NCBI GenBank assembly: GCA_016873595.1
Contig: VGWZ01000112.1
Location: 1-6,543 of the forward strand
Direction: 5' to 3'
Length of the DNA stretch: 6,543 bases
Source: Nitrospira sp.
Lineage (GTDB): Bacteria; Nitrospirota; Thermodesulfovibrionia; Thermodesulfovibrionales; SM23-35
Under the pieces are notes generated by a model. It ran no database searches. It saw only the letters and a program-made list of their open reading frames with translations, and was not told the DNA's origin. Made by a program: the position numbers and the translations under genes. Of the stretch, positions 1-6,509 are shown in pieces (the first letter of the stretch is position 1; every line of letters starts with the position of its first letter).

Positions 1-587
1 GTGTTTTCGAATATCTTCACTATTTTTGGTATGACAAAGGTGAAGAGAAATGACATTACAATAAATCCGACACAGATCATAAACGTCGGGTATACCATTG
101 CCATCCGTATTTTTGCCCTGATTGAAGCCTGATTTTCGAGAAAGTCTGCAAGCCTTGCGAGGACCTTATCCAGTGTCCCGCTTTGTTCTCCTGCAGCAAC
201 CATGTTTCTATAAAAATCAGGAAAAATATTTTGATAATCTTCAAGTGCACGGGAAAGGCTTGTGCCTCCGGAAACCTTCTCTCTCACACTGACGAGAAGA
301 CCCCTCCAGAATCCTTTGTGTTCTTCAGAGAGTGACCTCAATGCATCCATTAAAGGCACACCTGATGAAATCAGCGTTGATAGTTGTCTCGTTATTGAAG
401 GAAGGAATGTGCTCTCAGATCTGCGGAAAAGCCATCTTTTTTCTCGATGGCTGTATTCATTGACTTTTTTTGGAAAAATGCCGAGTTCTTTAATACTCGA
501 AATAGCGTCTTGTAACCCATCAGCCTCAAGGATACCGGTAGCCTTAGAGCCATCTGCTCTATACCCCTTATAATGAAATATCGGCAT
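1..587 (-). CDS. gspF: Type II secretion inner-membrane platform protein GspF, N-terminal part (truncated by window edge)
   Basis: Inner-membrane platform protein of the type II secretion system, on which the GspE ATPase acts to assemble the pseudopilus. I translated the minus strand from the ATG at 585-587; the frame stays open to base 1, giving 195 complete codons of an expected 400 or so. The protein begins MPIFHYKGYRADG, a typical GspF start (short beta-rich N-terminus rich in G, K and D). The first T2SSF domain begins near residue 62 with FLPSITRQLSTLISSGVPL, includes GEQSGTLDKVLARLADFLE at about 133-151, and runs into the first membrane segment at about 166-188 (VYPTFMICVGFIVMSFLF). It lies 88 bases downstream of gspE, wider than the other gaps in this operon. 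No Shine-Dalgarno sequence is visible before the ATG; the upstream stretch is very AT-rich. Family assignment is firm; only the 3' end is missing. Confidence 0.95.
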   Translation of the reverse strand, partial: MPIFHYKGYRADGSKATGILEADGLQDAISSIKELGIFPKKVNEYSHREKRWLFRRSESTFLPSITRQLSTLISSGVPLMDALRSLSEEHKGFWRGLLVSVREKVSGGTSLSRALEDYQNIFPDFYRNMVAAGEQSGTLDKVLARLADFLENQASIRAKIRMAMVYPTFMICVGFIVMSFLFTFVIPKIVKIFEN

Positions 588-675
588 AATTACAATGTAA
601 AATGCAAAATTAATGAATTTCAAAGATTTTAATTTTCATTTCGGTATGATGGTTGCCTATCCGTAAATCGTCATT
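588..675. other. AT-rich gspE-gspF spacer
   Basis: An 88-base gap in an otherwise tightly packed operon. It is strongly AT-rich and contains near 592-613 an iterated word of the form ATGTAAAATGCAAAAT. The same two words in swapped order occur on the other strand at the end of gspD (about 2268-2296). I see no convincing promoter, terminator or ribosome binding site here. The gspF start codon is preceded directly by AATT, as is that of gspE. Confidence 0.4.
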
Positions 676-2265
676 TTATATCTCTATAGTATCTTTCTGT
701 GTAACCCGCAAGACCTCTTCTAATGTAGTGATGCCTTGTAATACTTTTTTAATACCATCTGACATCAGGGTCTTCATGCCTCTTGAGATTGCAACATTCT
801 TTATGCTCTGCGAATCTATTTTCCCTGTAACCATATGTCTTATTTCATTATCGATGATGAGCAGCTCGAATATTCCTGTCCTCCCGATGTAGCCCTTACC
901 CTTGCATCTGTCACAGCCTTTTCCCCGGTACAGGTAAAGTGATGAGTCACCCCCACCCCCGGCCTCGCTCTGCGAAGCGGGGCAGGCCTTACCCTCCCCC
1001 TTCAAGGGGGAGGGGGATGAGTTAAGAAGATATGCTTGTTCTGCATCTGATAATTCATATGACTCTTTACAATATGGACATATAACTCTCACAAGCCTCT
1101 GAGCAAAGATACCTATCAGTGATGATGCTACGAGAAATGGTTCGACACCCATATCAAGGAGCCTTGTGATTGCAGAAGGGGCATCATTTGTATGGAGGGT
1201 GCTCAGGACAAGATGTCCTGTGAGTGATGCCTGAATTGCAATCTCTGCTGTCTCAAAGTCTCTTATCTCACCGACCATTATCACATCAGGGTCCTGCCGT
1301 AATATTGAGCGTAACCCTGACGCAAAGGTGAGCCCTATTTTAGGATTAACATGAATCTGGCCGATACCTTTGAGCTGGTATTCAACAGGGTCTTCAACAG
1401 TGATGATATTTTTTTCTTCTGTATGAATCCTGTTCAGTGCAGCATAGAGTGTGGTGGTCTTGCCGCTCCCTGTGGGACCAGTAACAAGCAGTATTCCGTT
1501 TGTTCTCTTCAGCAAGTCTTCAAGGTGACTCTCGTCATCCTTGTTCAGTCCAACTTCCCATAGTCCAATGAGCCCCTGTTTTCTGTCGAGCAATCGTAAA
1601 ACAGCCCTCTCTCCAAATGATGTAGGGACAATAGAGACCCTGATATCAATGTCCCTTCCTCCGATGAGAAGCCTTATCCTCCCATCCTGTGGGAGTCTCT
1701 TTTCAGCGATATCAAGATTTGCCATTATCTTCACCCTGCTTATGAGTGCATCCTGAATAATCTTCGGAGAGCTTAAGACCCTATGTAAAATTCCGTCTAC
1801 TCTAAGCCTCACATCAAGTTCCTTTTCATAAGGCTCTATGTGTATATCAGAAGCCCTTTCTTTTACTGCCTGTTGGAGAAGTGCATTCAGGAGCCTTATT
1901 ATTGGTGCTTCTTCTGTGAGTTCAAGAATGTCTCTTGGTTTTTCGAATTCAGTCGCAACAGATGAGAGGTCTTCACCTGTGATGTTGTCCATCACTTCCT
2001 CAGCAGATCCCATCTTGCCATAGAATCTGTTAATTGCATCAATAATGACACCTGGTGAAGCACTCAAAGGCAGTGGTTTAAGGCCAAGGCGTTTTGAAAG
2101 TTCTAATAATGCGAGTATTCCCTTTTCGTCTGCAACTGCAGCCAGAAGAACTCCATCTTCTTTTCTGAGAGGCATTATGAGGTTGCCTTTTGCAAAAGAA
2201 TGCGGAACATCTTTAATAAGTGAAAGTTCTACATCTTCATCCTTTATGGTGTCAATGCCTTCCAT
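676..2265 (-). CDS. gspE: Type II secretion ATPase GspE, with an in-frame repeat insertion
   Basis: Cytoplasmic hexameric ATPase that drives pseudopilus assembly in type II secretion. 529 residues, slightly longer than the usual 500 or so because of an insertion. The N-terminal T2SSE_N-like domain covers roughly residues 15-85. The ATPase core shows Walker A GPTGSGKT (263-270), the Asp box ITVEDPVEYQ (288-297), Walker B DPDVIMVGEIRD (325-336) and the His box TGHLVLSTLHTND (349-361). The C4 metal-binding subdomain has CPYC (C396, C399) and CDRC (C451, C454), followed by KGKGYIGRTGIFELL. Between the pairs lies a 25-residue insert (about 418-442) encoded by a GC-rich palindromic repeat; without it the pairs would be 26 residues apart, close to the 29 I recall for Vibrio EpsE. 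All catalytic motifs are intact, so the enzyme is probably functional. The ATG starts 6 nt after the gspD stop with no clear Shine-Dalgarno, so translational coupling is likely. Confidence 0.96.
   Translation of the reverse strand: MEGIDTIKDEDVELSLIKDVPHSFAKGNLIMPLRKEDGVLLAAVADEKGILALLELSKRLGLKPLPLSASPGVIIDAINRFYGKMGSAEEVMDNITGEDLSSVATEFEKPRDILELTEEAPIIRLLNALLQQAVKERASDIHIEPYEKELDVRLRVDGILHRVLSSPKIIQDALISRVKIMANLDIAEKRLPQDGRIRLLIGGRDIDIRVSIVPTSFGERAVLRLLDRKQGLIGLWEVGLNKDDESHLEDLLKRTNGILLVTGPTGSGKTTTLYAALNRIHTEEKNIITVEDPVEYQLKGIGQIHVNPKIGLTFASGLRSILRQDPDVIMVGEIRDFETAEIAIQASLTGHLVLSTLHTNDAPSAITRLLDMGVEPFLVASSLIGIFAQRLVRVICPYCKESYELSDAEQAYLLNSSPSPLKGEGKACPASQSEAGGGGDSSLYLYRGKGCDRCKGKGYIGRTGIFELLIIDNEIRHMVTGKIDSQSIKNVAISRGMKTLMSDGIKKVLQGITTLEEVLRVTQKDTIEI
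948..1015. repeat. GC-rich palindromic repeat element inserted in frame in gspE
   Basis: This 68-base stretch is 75% GC (51 of 68, counted by hand) in a much more AT-rich gene. It is flanked by a perfect 7-base direct repeat GATGAGT at 941-947 and 1016-1022; the first G of the right copy could belong to the element's G run, so the duplication is 6 or 7 bases. Element plus one flanking copy is 75 bases, exactly 25 codons. Removing it restores an ordinary GspE reading (LLNSSLYLYRGKGC). The translated form, PSPLKGEG followed by a Gly-rich end, resembles what I recall of a class of small dispersed repeats with CCCTCCCCCTT / AAGGGGGAGGG arms in many bacterial genomes. Whether other copies exist in this genome cannot be seen here. 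Confidence 0.85.
992..1014. repeat. Perfect 11-bp inverted repeat in the gspE insertion
   Basis: Arm CCCTCCCCCTT (992-1002), one-base centre C (1003), arm AAGGGGGAGGG (1004-1014). In RNA it would form a very stable GC-rich hairpin inside the gspE coding sequence; sterically the loop must open to 3 or more bases. A second, weaker dyad lies beside it: GCCTCGCT at 962-969 against AGCGGGGC at 976-983, with one mismatch that can pair as a wobble on one strand. Neither is followed by a U run, so neither is a terminator. Confidence 0.9.
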
Positions 2266-2271
2266 AATTTT

Positions 2272-2505
2272 TTATTTTACATTTTGCATTTTCATCTTAT
2301 AGTTCGGTTCTGCATACTGTATCTCTGGGATACTTGAGAATTCCTCAACTGCATCTTCAATACCCTGGCCCTTTCTGAGCTTTATATGATAGACCTTTAT
2401 ATTCTCGATAAATTTTATAACTAATGCACCTTTTTCTGAAATTATTGAAAATGCCTTTTCAGCGGGAACCTCTTCTTTGAATTTTATGAGAAGCTCTCCT
2501 TCCAC
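2272..2505 (-). other. GspD C-terminal module resembling a subtilase (S8) propeptide
   Basis: Residues 665-741 of GspD lie after the last secretin motif and match no standard secretin part. They read as the pattern known from N-terminal propeptides of subtilisin-like proteases (fervidolysin/thermitase type): an opening GELLIKFKEEVP (667-678), a middle strand around KVYHIKL (701-707), a helix GIEDAVEEFSSIP (712-724) and the hallmark ending IQYAEPNY (726-733). In subtilases that ending sits just before the catalytic domain; here no catalytic domain follows and the gene stops eight residues later. The similarity is by motif reading only. A less likely alternative is an unusual S-domain (pilotin-binding tail) that looks similar by chance. 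Confidence 0.75.
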
Positions 2506-4497
2506 ATATTGCTTTTCCACTTTTGCGAACTCCTTCTCTTTGTCCTTTGTAATCTGGGCAAGACTGTCTGCTTCTTTCACCACATGCGGTGTGAGGAATA
2601 CAAGGAGGTTTGTCTTCTGTTTTTTAACGCTTGTAGTTTTGAAAAGCCACCCTAATATGGGTATGTCTCCAAGAACGGGTACTTTTGTGATGTTTTCTTC
2701 TTGTCTTTCAGCCATAAGACCACCGATGACAACTGTTTCTCTGTCCTTCACCACAACCGATGTTTTGGTTGAACGCTTTGTTATGGTAGGACCAACATTA
2801 ATGAGGATAGATTCTGATTCTCCTTGTACTAAGTTCGAAATTTCCTGATATATATCCAGTTTCACATGATCACCCTCGGTAATCTGAGGAGTGATCTTCA
2901 ACTTAATACCCACATCATACCTTTCGATGGAGCTGAGGACAGTATTGGTTGTGGTGATATCCCGTTCTCTCTTAGAGACAAAAGGTACATTTTCACCGAC
3001 CATAATCTCTGCTTCCTTATTGTCTGAGGTGAGTATTTGGGGAGTTGAAAGGACATTTACAGTACCTCTGAATTCATTCAGACTGAAGAGTGTAGCAAAA
3101 CCAGGAACTGTTAAGGTAGTTGTAGAAGCCCTCCCCGTAGAAGGATCTATAGTTGTAACTGGAATATCGAGGAAATTTCCCATTCCTCCGGCAGTGAGGC
3201 CTGATAATCCATATATAACAGACTGAAAGGCATTTGGATCCATTGTGCCGAATCCACCGATGACAACAGGTTCACCTTTATGTCTTGCTGTTACCCTCCA
3301 CTTTGTTCCAAGCTCCCTCAGTTTGTCTATAGAAGCTTCTATAATCATTGCCTCAACGAATACCTGTCTCCTCTTCTTATCCAGATGTTTTATAACCTGG
3401 AGAAGATTCTGATAATCGGCAGGTGACGCGACCACCACGAGCGAATTCGTGGCCTTATCAGGTGTGATGGTTATCCCTCCGGCTGCCTCAAATGGCATGA
3501 CCGGTGCTCCCGGAGCGGCCTGTTTTGTGGGCTGTACTGCCTTGAGCATTCCCTCCAGGACTTTTGAGAGCTCTGTGGCATCTGCATTCTCGAGGAAATA
3601 GACATTTATTCTCCCCTGTGCTTCAGGAGATGGGATATCAAGAAGTGCAATAAGTGATTTCATAGATTCCCTCATCCCTTTATCTCCAAAGAGAACAACA
3701 GCATTTAACCTCTGGTCAGCTACTACTCTTGCCTCATCTGATAGGACAGGTTGTCCCGGAGCCCTTATTTTCCCACGGCTCATGCCTTCATTCAAAATTT
3801 TTGCAATAGCATCGGCACTTGAATATTTGAGGATGACGATCTCAGGTTTTTCTTTTATGGATGGCTGGTCTATGGCTTCGATAATAGTGAGAATCTTTTC
3901 AACATTCAGGCCTGAATCTATCACAAGAAGCAGGTTTCCGGGGCCAAAGGCAGATATGTGGCCATCTTTTGAGACGACTGGTTGAAGGAATCGAAGCGCA
4001 TCATCAGAAGATATATAGCGTAAAGGAATCAACCGAGCAATATAACTCTCATTGACAGGGAGTCTTTCTGTAGCAATCTGCATCCCCCGCTGCTTGGCTT
4101 CCATGGCAGGAACAATCTTGTATGCATCAATACCGGATGTAATTACCGTGAATCCTTTAAGCTCAAGCACTGATGTAAAAAGATTGTAAGCATCATCAGC
4201 AGATAGCTTTGTGGGGGCTATTATCGTTATCTTCCCCTTCACCCTCTCATCGAAGATAAAATTCTTCCCTGTAATCTCACTGATGAATTTTGTGACAGTT
4301 GACAGGTCAACATCGACAAAATTAAAGGTAACCTTCTGATCCTTTTTTATTCCAGCAAAGGCAACATTGACAAGAAATGGTGAAGGATAAATGAGAGCAC
4401 ATAAAAAGAACATTAAAAACATGATGCCGAAAATGAAAGATAAACGTTTGACTATTATTTTTTTATTCCTTTTCACATTTTTTTCCTTTTTTCTCAA
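2272..4497 (-). CDS. gspD: Type II secretion outer-membrane secretin GspD with a C-terminal S8-propeptide-like module
   Basis: Multimeric outer-membrane channel of type II secretion. 741 residues. An N-terminal signal peptide (basic MRKKEKNVKRNKK, hydrophobic core about 20-43, likely cleavage after AFA at residue 48) is followed by N0 (about 55-135), N1 (about 152-212), N2 (about 218-290), N3 (about 296-372) and the secretin beta-barrel (about 376-640). The barrel carries NVLSTPQILTSDNKEAEIMVG (481-501) and the signature VVIGGLMAERQ (589-599) through VPVLGDIPILGWLF (606-619) to LLVFLTPHVV (631-640). A charged helical linker (641-664) leads to an extra domain at about 665-735, described separately. 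The start is a TTG at 4495-4497 with Shine-Dalgarno AAGGAAGG six nt upstream; a GTG at codon 8 (4474-4476) with AAGGA before it is an alternative and also leaves an intact signal peptide. The gene starts 22 nt after gspC and ends 6 nt before gspE, so one operon is clear. Confidence 0.95.
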   Translation of the reverse strand: MRKKEKNVKRNKKIIVKRLSFIFGIMFLMFFLCALIYPSPFLVNVAFAGIKKDQKVTFNFVDVDLSTVTKFISEITGKNFIFDERVKGKITIIAPTKLSADDAYNLFTSVLELKGFTVITSGIDAYKIVPAMEAKQRGMQIATERLPVNESYIARLIPLRYISSDDALRFLQPVVSKDGHISAFGPGNLLLVIDSGLNVEKILTIIEAIDQPSIKEKPEIVILKYSSADAIAKILNEGMSRGKIRAPGQPVLSDEARVVADQRLNAVVLFGDKGMRESMKSLIALLDIPSPEAQGRINVYFLENADATELSKVLEGMLKAVQPTKQAAPGAPVMPFEAAGGITITPDKATNSLVVVASPADYQNLLQVIKHLDKKRRQVFVEAMIIEASIDKLRELGTKWRVTARHKGEPVVIGGFGTMDPNAFQSVIYGLSGLTAGGMGNFLDIPVTTIDPSTGRASTTTLTVPGFATLFSLNEFRGTVNVLSTPQILTSDNKEAEIMVGENVPFVSKRERDITTTNTVLSSIERYDVGIKLKITPQITEGDHVKLDIYQEISNLVQGESESILINVGPTITKRSTKTSVVVKDRETVVIGGLMAERQEENITKVPVLGDIPILGWLFKTTSVKKQKTNLLVFLTPHVVKEADSLAQITKDKEKEFAKVEKQYVEGELLIKFKEEVPAEKAFSIISEKGALVIKFIENIKVYHIKLRKGQGIEDAVEEFSSIPEIQYAEPNYKMKMQNVK

Positions 4498-4503
4498 CCT
4501 ATA

Positions 4504-4511
4504 CCTTCCTT
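4504..4511 (-). promoter_or_regulatory. Ribosome binding site of gspD
   Basis: On the minus strand the sequence AAGGAAGG lies six nt before the TTG start of gspD, in the 22-base gap after gspC. It is the only clear Shine-Dalgarno sequence before any of the five genes in the window, and it supports choosing the rare TTG codon as the start. Confidence 0.6.
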
Positions 4512-4519
4512 CTTACTTC

Positions 4520-5392
4520 TTATTTTATCTGATATGTCATAGTCATCTTTGCCCCATTTCTTATAATATCGAGATGAACTCTGTCCATTCCTTTCAGGGC
4601 TGTAAATGTCTGAAGTGCTGCTTCAGGACTTGAGATATTATACTCATTAATACGTAAAAGAATATCGCCATTCTGGAGGCCGAGGCTCTGGTATATTCCA
4701 TCAGTCTTTACCTCACTAAGAACAAACCCTTCCTGCTTGCCGTCAACAATATTCGGCATGAGTCGGGCATGGGTCATTATCTCATTGGGGTTTTCTATTG
4801 CTTTCCGTACCTTCCTCTGATCAACTACATACAAACTCTCTCCTGTTTTACTCGCAAATCCATAGGAGAGTGTTCCTGTGCCTTTCACTTCTTTTATTGA
4901 GGTTATATCAGCTAAGGGAATATCTGTATCCTTGCCATTGATATTTACGAATACCCTGTCCTTTTCGACCTTTTTAAGTGTACCGATACCGAACACAGAG
5001 TCACCTATCCTGAAGACATCCTGCTGGCCGGTTTTGTCCATGAAGATTGCATAACTCAGACTCTTTGGCCCTGAGACAGTTCCGACGAGTGATACATCTG
5101 ACCGGGAAAGTGACTGACCTGATGAGGATGAGAGTGGTTTAATCTCGCCTCCTGGGAATCCGAAAGGGTTATTCTTCAGTATAGGTGCATAATCCTGAAG
5201 GGTATACTTCACAACCTTTTCTGCCCTTTTATCTGGCTTAATAACCTTTTCCTCAGAGCTTAAGGAGATTGACACCACATCCCTGATAAAAATGAGAATT
5301 GCGATAATGAGCAAAAGGCCGATGAAAATGTTCATGAATAAAATGAGCTTTGGGTTCTTCAGGGAATGCTCTAAACTGTATATCTTCATCAC
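4520..5392 (-). CDS. gspC: Type II secretion inner-membrane protein GspC (HR and PDZ domains)
   Basis: Bitopic inner-membrane protein that connects the inner-membrane platform to the periplasmic N0 domain of the secretin and is tied to substrate selection. 290 residues, normal for the family. A short cytoplasmic tail (1-15) is followed by one membrane segment (about 16-36, LILFMNIFIGLLLIIAILIF). The homology region (HR, about 65-162) shows the typical ILKNNPFGFP (71-80), VSLVGTVSGP, AIFMDKTGQQDVFRIGDSV and a closing V-x-INGKDTDIPL. A C-terminal PDZ domain (about 205-290) includes GLQNGDILLRINEYNI. The first possible codon is GTG at 5390-5392, immediately followed by ATG at 5387-5389; I cannot decide between them and the difference is one residue. 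No Shine-Dalgarno sequence is visible; a promoter sits just upstream. It is the first gsp gene of the operon here. Confidence 0.93.
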   Translation of the reverse strand: MMKIYSLEHSLKNPKLILFMNIFIGLLLIIAILIFIRDVVSISLSSEEKVIKPDKRAEKVVKYTLQDYAPILKNNPFGFPGGEIKPLSSSSGQSLSRSDVSLVGTVSGPKSLSYAIFMDKTGQQDVFRIGDSVFGIGTLKKVEKDRVFVNINGKDTDIPLADITSIKEVKGTGTLSYGFASKTGESLYVVDQRKVRKAIENPNEIMTHARLMPNIVDGKQEGFVLSEVKTDGIYQSLGLQNGDILLRINEYNISSPEAALQTFTALKGMDRVHLDIIRNGAKMTMTYQIK

Positions 5393-5399
5393 TGAGAAA

Positions 5400-5429
5400 A
5401 GAATACCAAAAGGGGTTCAGGGATGTCAA
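5400..5429 (-). promoter_or_regulatory. Likely sigma-70-type promoter of the gspCDEF operon
   Basis: On the minus strand a perfect -35 box TTGACA (5429 to 5424), an 18-base spacer and a -10-like TATTCT (5405 to 5400) that has a TGG directly before it, as in extended -10 promoters. Exactly 10 bases separate the -10 from the ATG at 5387-5389. Transcription would therefore begin about three to seven nt before the start codons, giving a leaderless or nearly leaderless gspC message. This is a consensus match by eye. Confidence 0.55.
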
Positions 5430-5471
5430 AAAAATTCAGGAGAGTCCAGTAGATAAATGTGTAAAAGTGTC

Positions 5472-5506
5472 ATTGCGAGTCCCGACGAAAGTCGGGACGA
5501 AGCAAT
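5472..5506. repeat. Intergenic palindromic repeat (CATTGCGAG...GAAGCAATC type)
   Basis: Outer arms ATTGC (5472-5476) and GCAAT (5502-5506) enclose inner arms GTCCCGAC (5479-5486) and GTCGGGAC (5491-5498), with a GAAA loop. The small bulge between the stems is GA opposite GAA, and the plus-strand RNA would have a GNRA-type tetraloop. Units beginning GTCATTGCGAG and ending GAAGCAATCT are, as far as I recall, common as dispersed intergenic repeats in several bacterial phyla. It sits between the DUF3187 gene and the gsp promoter. No run of T follows on either strand, so it is not a typical intrinsic terminator, though the hairpin could protect an mRNA end. Confidence 0.8.
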
Positions 5507-5533
5507 CTCTAAAGTAGATCTGCAGGAAATATA

Positions 5534-6499
5534 TTAGAATCTCCCCTTAAATGAAAGGCTTAAAGTAAAGTCAGGTGCACCTGCAGTATTCGGATCCTCT
5601 GTGAAGGAAAACTCAAGGCTGTTATTACCTGAAGAATATCTTCCTCCGAGGGAAAGAGTTACCGCTGTTCTATCAACAGACGGGATATTTGTCCTTGGCA
5701 AGGGTGAACCCTGAACAAATACCTGACCAAGGAGGCGGAAATTTTTCCATAATGCAGATTCAATCCCGGCCCCTCCATAGAGAAAAGTTTTCAATTTCAC
5801 TATCTCATATCCTTTTAAGTCACCCGGAAAGATAACACCAAAATTGAGATACGTCTTAAAAATTTTGCTGAGTTTCTTTTCGAATAGGGCAGAAATACCT
5901 GCATCAATACTCCCATTTCCATAGCCCTTTTTCGCATTGCCTGTTGGAAGCTCTATATCTCCTTTTAAACTTATAGAAGGATCGCCATTCAGTAGTACCT
6001 TCTTTGCGGTGAGCCTTATATCTCCGATACCAAATTCCCCGCTCTCACCTTTTATAACAAGAACACCGTTTTTCCTTACTTCATAAAGGAATTTATTGGT
6101 TGGTCTATTGCTTCTTCCATAATCAGGGAAGCCGAATGTCTCGTGATAGCTATTAATGAAACCATCCATAAAACCGGAATTGAAACTAAGAAGTGGGAGG
6201 TCAATACCAAGTTCAATGAAATCCTGGATATTTTTCCTGAACCTGAAGGTAAGCTCTGTTATCTCCATGTCAAGTCCGACAGACCACTCAGAGGAATTTC
6301 TGAAGAGATTGATACTTGAATGTGAAAGGCTCACCGAGAAAGAAGTTTCAGGAGATGCTTTCTCCAGATATGGTGAATTAATATGAAGCGATAACGGAAA
6401 CTGATTTTTTACCTGTAACGGCCCTTCAAAGGAATATGCGATAGATGAAAAAGATAAAAAGGCTAAAAAAGTAATAAATAACCCTATGAGTTTTTTCAT
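5534..6499 (-). CDS. Probable outer-membrane beta-barrel protein, DUF3187-like
   Basis: Function unknown. 321 residues from the ATG at 6497-6499. The start MKKLIGLFITFLAFLSF is a signal peptide with likely cleavage after IAYS. The mature protein opens EGPLQVKNQFPLSL and continues with many short amphipathic strands with alternating hydrophobic residues, and ends FTLSLSFKGRF with a terminal aromatic residue, as outer-membrane barrels do. The opening, the segment ELGIDLPLLSFNSGFMDGFI, and YHETFGFPDYGRSNRPTN match what I recall of the DUF3187 family. A longer frame from a TTG at 6536-6538 would add 13 residues before the signal peptide, but that TTG is part of a -35 box, so I prefer the ATG. There is no Shine-Dalgarno sequence. 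The gene is 141 bases upstream of gspC in the same direction, separated by a repeat and a promoter, so it is probably its own transcription unit with possible read-through. Confidence 0.75.
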   Translation of the reverse strand: MKKLIGLFITFLAFLSFSSIAYSFEGPLQVKNQFPLSLHINSPYLEKASPETSFSVSLSHSSINLFRNSSEWSVGLDMEITELTFRFRKNIQDFIELGIDLPLLSFNSGFMDGFINSYHETFGFPDYGRSNRPTNKFLYEVRKNGVLVIKGESGEFGIGDIRLTAKKVLLNGDPSISLKGDIELPTGNAKKGYGNGSIDAGISALFEKKLSKIFKTYLNFGVIFPGDLKGYEIVKLKTFLYGGAGIESALWKNFRLLGQVFVQGSPLPRTNIPSVDRTAVTLSLGGRYSSGNNSLEFSFTEDPNTAGAPDFTLSLSFKGRF

Positions 6500-6509
6500 A
6501 ACAGAAGAT

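Noticed and set aside
262..573. A 103-codon plus-strand open frame
   Set aside because: It is antisense to the N-terminal domain of gspF, which is recognisable on the other strand.
588..675. A hairpin or promoter in the gspE-gspF gap
   Set aside because: Only weak, AT-rich dyads (AATGAA against TTCATT) and no paired -35 and -10 boxes were found.
941..1022. The GC-rich block as a frameshift or a broken gspE
   Set aside because: Its 75 bases keep the frame, contain no stop, and the C-terminal domain after it is intact.
1351..2302. Several plus-strand open frames of 60-85 codons opposite gspE
   Set aside because: They are antisense to a gene with all family motifs intact, have no recognisable domains or ribosome binding sites, and are best explained as shadows of gspE codon use.
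2477..3985. Plus-strand open frames of 67-123 codons opposite gspD
   Set aside because: Antisense to strongly conserved secretin motifs; their translations are low-complexity and show no domain.
4391..4633. An 80-codon plus-strand frame with a hydrophobic segment over the gspC-gspD junction
   Set aside because: It is antisense to the gspD signal peptide and the gspC PDZ domain; the hydrophobic run reflects the lysine-rich gspD start read backwards.
5472..5506. The palindrome as an intrinsic terminator
   Set aside because: The stem is strong but no T run follows on either strand.
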